NCBI GenBank assembly: GCA_934130405.1 | Contig: CAKOXX010000024.1 | Span: 1-18,574, forward strand | Direction: 5' to 3' | Length of the DNA: 18,574 nt | From: an uncultured Bacilli bacterium | GTDB lineage: Bacteria; Bacillota_I; Bacilli_A; RF39; UBA660 | Shown here: piece by piece, positions 15,134 to 18,574 of the stretch | How positions within the stretch are numbered: the first letter of the stretch is position 1 | Layout: each line of letters opens with the position of its first letter | The notes under the pieces: model-generated | What the model saw: the letters and a program-made list of their open reading frames with translations, nothing else | Told to the model about the DNA's origin: nothing | The model's database searches: none | Translations under genes and position numbers: made by a program

Positions 15134-15526
15134 ATGAACGATTTAATAAAGAAGATAGCACACTTATTATTAAAATCTTCTAGTGATGAAAATTATAAAA
15201 AAAGATTAGCAGCCATTATAGATAATGAATACAATCTATAATATGGTGAAAACAAAAAAGATGTTGATACTTGTATTAAAAGTAAAAAGATTCTTTCCGA
15301 AAAAGAACAAAAGTCAACTTCAGTTCCAACTATTTTCGATGAGTTAATTACAAATAATCAGGAAGAAGCTGAATTTTTTCATTTTGAAATTGATACGCAT
15401 GATATAAATGATGAAGCAGACTGTATAATTAAAGTTTATGATCGAAATAAACTAGAATCTTATTCTTTTATAGGAAGTAAAGAAGTAAATGAAAAAGACA
15501 AAATACACCATTTGTGGTATAATTAA
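15134..15526 (+). pseudogene. Truncated, nonsense-mutated paralogue of the 13303 gene
   Basis: The frame starts MNDLIKKIAHLLLKSSSDEN, parallel to the start of the 13303 protein. Codon 36 is TAA (15239-15241) where the intact copy has CAA. After the stop the frame continues in parallel (SEKEQKSTSVPTIFDE, HFEIDTHDINDEADCIIKVYD) until about 15500, then runs into unrelated sequence and stops at 15524-15526. The linker is shorter than in the paralogue. About two thirds of the gene is missing, the -35 box has changed, and the Shine-Dalgarno is weakened. Confidence 0.85.
15515..15523 (+). promoter_or_regulatory. Extended -10 promoter for the HTH gene remnants
   Basis: TGG-TATAAT (15515-15523; TATAAT at 15518-15523), 25 bases before ATG 15548. 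No -35 consensus is visible. It lies just past the duplication boundary, so it belongs to the HTH locus. Confidence 0.5.
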
Positions 15527-15547
15527 TTACGAAAAGGTAGGCATACT

Positions 15548-15782
15548 ATGATAAATAACAAAAAAAGAAACAATTAATATAGTTATAGGTAAACATATGG
15601 TAGAATTGAAATTTAAATTTAATTTATCTCAAAAAGAGCTATGCCAAATTATTAGTGTTAATAGAAATACTTATAAAGACTATGAAATAGGTAATAGGAC
15701 AATACCATTACAAGTATTAAGGGATTTAGCAACTTTTTATAAGGTATCTTTTAATTATTTTTTTGAAGATATTCTGAGTTAA
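15548..15782 (+). pseudogene. XRE/Cro-type HTH protein, first domain, frameshifted at the start
   Basis: The HTH is clear: LKFKFNLSQKELCQIISVNR followed by NTYKDYEIGNRTIPLQVLRDLA and KVSFNYFFEDILS, a standard XRE DNA-binding domain. An ORF with its own ATG runs from 15597 to 15782 (61 residues) but begins inside the first helix. The natural start looks like ATG 15548, preceded by AGGTAGG (15536-15542). It reads MINNKK and then leaves frame at seven A (15560-15566). With one A fewer the protein would run MINNKKETINIVIGKHMVEL into the HTH. This is either a frameshift mutation or a homopolymer sequencing error. Confidence 0.65.
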
Positions 15783-15951
15783 ACAATTATTATTAAATAA
15801 CAATAAAACTCAAGATGCAATTGCTAAATATCTGGGTATAGACAAATCAATATATAATAAATATGAGAATGGTAAAAGAAATTTTAATAATGATGCAGTA
15901 AAACAATTAGCAGATTATTATAACATTAAAGTTAGTGATATTCTTGATTAA
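15778..15951 (+). pseudogene. XRE/Cro-type HTH, second domain, without start codon
   Basis: The frame from 15778 to the TAA at 15949-15951 reads KQLLLNNNKTQDAIAKYLGI, DKSIYNKYENGKRNFNNDAV and KQLADYYNIKVSDILD, a complete XRE HTH. There is no ATG, GTG or TTG start, and it overlaps the end of the first HTH ORF in another frame. Removing one base near 15780 would fuse it directly behind the first domain. The simplest reading is one former two-domain regulator broken by two single-base changes. It sits directly upstream of the inverted-repeat element and the Fic-Sel1 genes. Confidence 0.65.
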
Positions 15952-15954
15952 TAA

Positions 15955-16017
15955 GTGATAGGAGGGACACGAAAAAATGGGAGTGTCACCAACATAAATA
16001 TCTGCCACTCGTATCAC
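15955..16017. other. Nested inverted-repeat element between HTH remnants and fic
   Basis: Outer arms GTGATA (15955-15960) and TATCAC (16012-16017) extend by GAG/CTC after one mismatch. An inner hairpin GACAC (15966-15970) with GTGTC (15983-15987) encloses a 12-base A-rich loop. It is locally more GC-rich than its surroundings and has no ORF. It could be an operator for the HTH protein, a structured 5' leader of the fic mRNA, or a mobile-element processing site such as an oriT. The sequence alone does not decide. Confidence 0.5.
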
Positions 16018-16042
16018 TAAAACTAAAAAGGAGAAATAGATT

Positions 16043-16714
16043 ATGGAAAATAAGTTTAATTTAACAAGAGAACAAAATGTATTTGTTGCAAAAAGAAATA
16101 TAGTTGATTATATTTGGAAAAGTGCAAATTTAGAAGGAATTGGAGTTACATATCCAGAAACACAAGCAATTTATGATGGTGGAATTGTCAATGGTCTTAC
16201 CGTTGATATGATTATTGCTATCAATAATTTAAAATATTCTTGGCAATTTATACTTGAAAACGATGGAATAGATTATGATTTCAAAACACTATGTCATTTA
16301 CATAAATTAACTTGTGATAAATTAGTTTTAGATCAAAATCTGGGTAGAATAAGAACAATGCCTGTAAATATTGGTGGAACATCTTGGAAACCACAATTTC
16401 CCATTGAAAGTCAAATAAAAGAAGAATTAGAAATATTATTAAATCAACCTGAAAAAACTAAAACTGAAATAGCAATAGAAATTATGTTGTGGATTATGAG
16501 AAAACAAATGTTTATTGATGGTAATAAAAGGGTTGCTATGCTATTTGCTAATAAAATAATGATAGATAATGGTTGTGGAATTATAACAATATCACAAGAA
16601 AATCAACCTACCTTTTTTGAAAAACTAATTAAATTCTATGAAACAGGTGACAATGCTGATTTAAAAGAGTGGATTTATGAAACAAGTATTGATGGTATTA
16701 ATTTAAATGAATAA
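16043..16714 (+). CDS. Fic-fold protein with Gln in place of the catalytic His
   Basis: 223 residues. Fic enzymes usually transfer AMP (or another nucleotide-derived group) to proteins. The Fic loop is present as Q155-M-F-I-D-G-N-K-R163, where the family consensus is HxFx(D/E)GN(G/K)R. Phe157, Asp159, Gly160, Asn161 and Arg163 are kept, but the His that activates the target hydroxyl is Gln (codon CAA, 16505-16507). An N-terminal SANLEG at 27-32 fits the inhibitory motif (S/T)xxxE(G/N) of Fic proteins with an internal inhibitory helix. A strong AAGGAG (16028-16033) sets the start. The Sel1 gene follows after 18 bases. It may be a nucleotide-binding pseudoenzyme or have altered chemistry; I cannot tell which. 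Confidence 0.85.
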   Translation: MENKFNLTREQNVFVAKRNIVDYIWKSANLEGIGVTYPETQAIYDGGIVNGLTVDMIIAINNLKYSWQFILENDGIDYDFKTLCHLHKLTCDKLVLDQNLGRIRTMPVNIGGTSWKPQFPIESQIKEELEILLNQPEKTKTEIAIEIMLWIMRKQMFIDGNKRVAMLFANKIMIDNGCGIITISQENQPTFFEKLIKFYETGDNADLKEWIYETSIDGINLNE

Positions 16715-16732
16715 TAAAAGGAGCAAACTTTT

Positions 16733-17311
16733 ATGGAAACAATAAAATTCAACTTAAAGAAATTAGAAAATCAAAATACAGGCTTTTCTTATTATATATT
16801 AGGAAGAAGTTATGATTTAGAAGAAAATGAAGTAGAGCAGAATTTTGAAAAGGCACTATATTATTACCAAAGAGGTTTTGAAATTAATTATCCATTATGT
16901 ATCTATTCTTTAGGTATTTCTTATGAATTAGGATTAGGAGAATTATTGGAAATAGATAAAGATAAGTCAAAAGAACTTTTGAATAGAGCCTATCCTAGAA
17001 TAATTGAATTAATAAATAATCCTAATATATCTGATATAGAAAGAATTTATGCTAAATTCGTAGTAGGAGCTTATTATTATTTTGGACTTGGCAATATAGA
17101 AAAAGATTATAATAAAGCTTTCAAAATTATTAAAGAATGTGCTGACAATGGTCATATTGCAGCAAGTTATGATTTAGGTGCTAATTTCTATTTTAATGGC
17201 AAGGGAACAGATGTTAATTATAAATTAGCAGATTATTATTTGAATATTGCCAAAGTGAATGGCTTAAAAAAAGCTAAAAATTTATATGAGTCAAGAAGTA
17301 AAGTGAAGTAA
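16733..17311 (+). CDS. Sel1-like repeat protein
   Basis: 192 residues of alpha-solenoid repeats used for protein-protein contacts. Sel1 signatures are SYYILGRSYDLEEN plus FEKALYYYQRGFEINYPLCI, then YSLGISYELGLG, AKFVVGAYYYFGLGNIEKDYNKAFKIIKECADNGHIAA and SYDLGANFYFNGKGTDVNYKLADYYLNIAK. There is no signal peptide or TM segment, so it is probably cytoplasmic. It has its own AAAGGAG (16717-16723) and lies 18 bases after the Fic gene, so the two almost certainly share a transcript. It could be the Fic partner, target or adaptor; that is inference from position. Confidence 0.85.
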   Translation: METIKFNLKKLENQNTGFSYYILGRSYDLEENEVEQNFEKALYYYQRGFEINYPLCIYSLGISYELGLGELLEIDKDKSKELLNRAYPRIIELINNPNISDIERIYAKFVVGAYYYFGLGNIEKDYNKAFKIIKECADNGHIAASYDLGANFYFNGKGTDVNYKLADYYLNIAKVNGLKKAKNLYESRSKVK

Positions 17312-17580
17312 GTATTGTGGGAGTGCAATAATACTTAAAATAGGTTTAAATAATTTCAAATTACTTTTCATATATCTATTTCTCTAGATATGCTAGTTCT
17401 ATCTTTATTAATAAATTCATTTGTATGGCAAATAAACCAACATAATTGTAGTTAGGGGCCATGCTCTCAAACTTCTAAGGTTTATTTCTTTCTTTTCAGT
17501 TAACTATATATCAACTTAATCAATTACAGAGATTATAAGACTAACTTCCTACTAGTTATAAAGTGGGAATTTTAAATTTT
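17309..17580 (+). other. Hairpin-rich intergenic region after the Sel1 gene
   Basis: The gap between Sel1 and the next gene (17312-17674) has no convincing coding frame. It contains four inverted repeats: 17309-17316 with 17330-17337 (8 bp); ATATCTA/TAGATAT at 17372-17378 with 17385-17391; AAATAAACC/GGTTTATTT at 17430-17438 with 17479-17487, extended inside by TTAG/CTAA (17452-17455 with 17475-17478); and 17546-17553 with 17562-17569. Their spacing is compatible with a structured non-coding RNA ending in the last hairpin, or with a long 3' UTR. No known RNA family is recognised. Confidence 0.4.
17546..17580 (+). terminator. Probable terminator before the HTH-repeat gene
   Basis: TTCCTACT (17546-17553), 8-base loop, AGTGGGAA (17562-17569; one G-T pair), followed by TTTTAAATTTT. 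The T-tract is interrupted by AAA, so strength is uncertain. It would insulate the promoter at 17621 from the Fic-Sel1 transcript. Confidence 0.5.
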
Positions 17581-17620
17581 AGCTGAGTAGCAAAATATAA
17601 TTAATTGAATAATATTTTAA

Positions 17621-17650
17621 TTGACTTGTTATACAAGCAAGAATTATAAT
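17621..17650 (+). promoter_or_regulatory. Promoter of the HTH-repeat gene
   Basis: TTGACT (17621-17626), 18-base spacer, TATAAT (17645-17650). It lies just upstream of the AGAGGA Shine-Dalgarno (17661-17666) and ATG 17675. Confidence 0.7.
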
Positions 17651-17674
17651 ATTGGCTATGAGAGGAACTTTTAT

Positions 17675-18574
17675 ATGTATAGCGAAGAAATAAAATACAA
17701 GATAGTACATTTATTAGGGTACAAAACCATAAAAGAAATAGCAGAAGAATTCGATATAAGTTATTCAACTTTATACAGATGGCAAAAAAGTAAAAAAGCT
17801 AGTGAATTAATAAAAAAACTTATGCTTGAAGAAAAATATGAAGAGGCATTAGTTATTGGTAAAGATTATCCAAATAACGAAGTAATAAAGGGTCAAGTAA
17901 TGTCAATTTATATGAAAAAGGGAAACTATGAAAAAGCAATAAAAATAGCTAGAGAATTTCCAAATAATGCTCCTATACAAGGCCGATTAATGTCAATTCA
18001 TATGGGAAATCAAGATTATGAAGAAGCAATAAAAATAGCTGAAAAATTTCCAAATGATGCTCCAATTCAAAGCCAATTAATAAAGATTTATATGGAAAAT
18101 GGAAAATATGAGGCAGTAGTAGAAATTGCTAAAAAATTTCCAAATAATGTTCTAATCCAAAATCGGTTAATGGCAAAAAATAAGGACTATGAAAAGACAA
18201 TAGAAATAGCAAAAAAATTTCCGGATGATGCTGCTATTCAAAGTCGGTTAATAAAAATTTATATGAAAAATAAAGACTATGAAGCAGCAATAAAAATAGC
18301 TGAAAAGTTTCCAAATGATGCTCCAATTCAAAGTCAGTTAATAAAAATTTATATGGAAAATGGAGAATATGAGGCAGTAGTAGAAATTGCTAAAAAGTTT
18401 CCAAATGATGCTCCAATTCAAAGTCAGTTAATAAAAATTTATATGGAAAATGGAGAATATGAGGCAGTAGTAGAAATTGCTAAAAAGTTTCCAAATGATG
18501 CTCCAATTCAAAGTCAGTTAATGACAGTTTATATGAAAAATAAAGACTATGAAGCAGCAATAAAAATAGCTGAA
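17675..18574 (+). CDS. HTH protein with tandem 30-residue TPR-like repeats, 3' end outside window
   Basis: 300 codons are open to the window edge with no stop. Residues 1-45 form a helix-turn-helix of the transposase/homeodomain-like type (KTIKEIAEEFDISYSTLYRW). From residue 65 an alpha-hairpin repeat follows, with consensus KFPNDAPIQSQLIKIYMENG then EYEAVVEIAK. The Phe/Tyr of the FPN motif falls at 65, 95, 125, 155, 182, 212, 242 and 272, so the period is 30 residues with one 27-residue unit. This is shorter than TPR (34) or Sel1 (36), although the YMENGEYEAAI core is TPR-like. A promoter and Shine-Dalgarno support the start. Function is unknown: DNA binding plus a protein-binding solenoid suggests a regulator or scaffold. 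Confidence 0.8.
   Translation, partial: MYSEEIKYKIVHLLGYKTIKEIAEEFDISYSTLYRWQKSKKASELIKKLMLEEKYEEALVIGKDYPNNEVIKGQVMSIYMKKGNYEKAIKIAREFPNNAPIQGRLMSIHMGNQDYEEAIKIAEKFPNDAPIQSQLIKIYMENGKYEAVVEIAKKFPNNVLIQNRLMAKNKDYEKTIEIAKKFPDDAAIQSRLIKIYMKNKDYEAAIKIAEKFPNDAPIQSQLIKIYMENGEYEAVVEIAKKFPNDAPIQSQLIKIYMENGEYEAVVEIAKKFPNDAPIQSQLMTVYMKNKDYEAAIKIAE
17861..18574 (+). repeat. 90-bp coding tandem repeat array with two identical units
   Basis: FPN-type codons recur at 17867, 17957, 18047, 18137, 18218, 18308, 18398 and 18488: a 90-bp period with one 81-bp unit. From 18303 to 18522 the sequence repeats itself exactly at distance 90, so the units starting at 18308 and 18398 are identical at the DNA level. 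Earlier units have diverged. This indicates recent unit duplication and possible copy-number variation. The array runs past the window edge. Confidence 0.9.

Larger units (their letters stand above)
14933..15500 (+). repeat. Tandem duplication, decayed downstream copy
   Basis: Second copy of 13109-13740: valS tail, terminator hairpin, promoter region, and the 5' third of the orphan gene. Similarity begins near 14933, right after the stop of the 13303 gene. It fades near 15500, where unrelated sequence (the HTH region) takes over. Substitutions are spread throughout, so the duplication is not recent. Confidence 0.85.

Noticed and set aside
17675..18574. CRISPR array suggested by regularly spaced repeats
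   Set aside because: The repeats have a 90-bp period, are in frame and code for an alpha-solenoid; there are no spacers.

Overview
This window is an AT-rich, strictly plus-strand stretch of a low-GC Gram-positive (Firmicutes/Bacilli-like) chromosome. The evidence is a dnaK/dnaJ locus, a T-box upstream of valS, a yneF gene, a sporulation-type (SigE/SigK-like) sigma factor and strong AGGAGG-type ribosome binding sites. Every recognisable CDS ends in TAA or TAG and none in TGA; tryptophan is written TGG. A small-genome gut Bacilli lineage (for example an RF39- or Erysipelotrichales-like bacterium) is a plausible guess, but it is only an inference.

Layout. 1-4304: 3' part of dnaK, then pepF (an M3 oligoendopeptidase) and dnaJ, with clear terminators after dnaK and dnaJ; pepF sits between the two chaperone genes. 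4353-6351: a single-pass membrane protein of unknown function, a SigE/SigK-like sigma factor with a basic tail, and a GNAT acetyltransferase. 6392-8410: a promoter, a structured leader with a 20-codon mini-ORF carrying nine consecutive G, an intrinsic terminator, and a large exported protein with a SipW/camelysin-like N-terminus. 8487-10416: a two-TM protein, a gamma-glutamylcyclotransferase-like enzyme, a broken DUF6155-like gene and yneF. 10423-13244: promoter, T-box with a GUA specifier, valS and its terminator. The real valS start is 10696; the reading frame is open further upstream into the T-box.

13257-15526 holds an orphan 540-residue gene and a decayed tandem duplicate of the segment 'valS tail + terminator + promoter + orphan gene'. 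15515-15951 holds a broken two-domain XRE-type regulator. 15955-17311 holds an inverted-repeat element followed by a two-gene unit: a Fic-fold protein whose catalytic His position is Gln, and a Sel1-repeat protein. 17338-17674 is non-coding with several hairpins and ends in a good promoter for a protein, cut by the window edge, made of an N-terminal HTH followed by 30-residue TPR-like repeats. Two of these repeats are identical at the DNA level.

The left two thirds is mostly housekeeping; from about 14930 on it looks like an accessory, rearranging region. The strongest candidates for something new are the poly-G leader at 6392-6622 (a possible phase-variable attenuator of a surface protein), the Gln-Fic/Sel1 pair with its upstream inverted repeats, and the HTH-repeat protein at the right edge.
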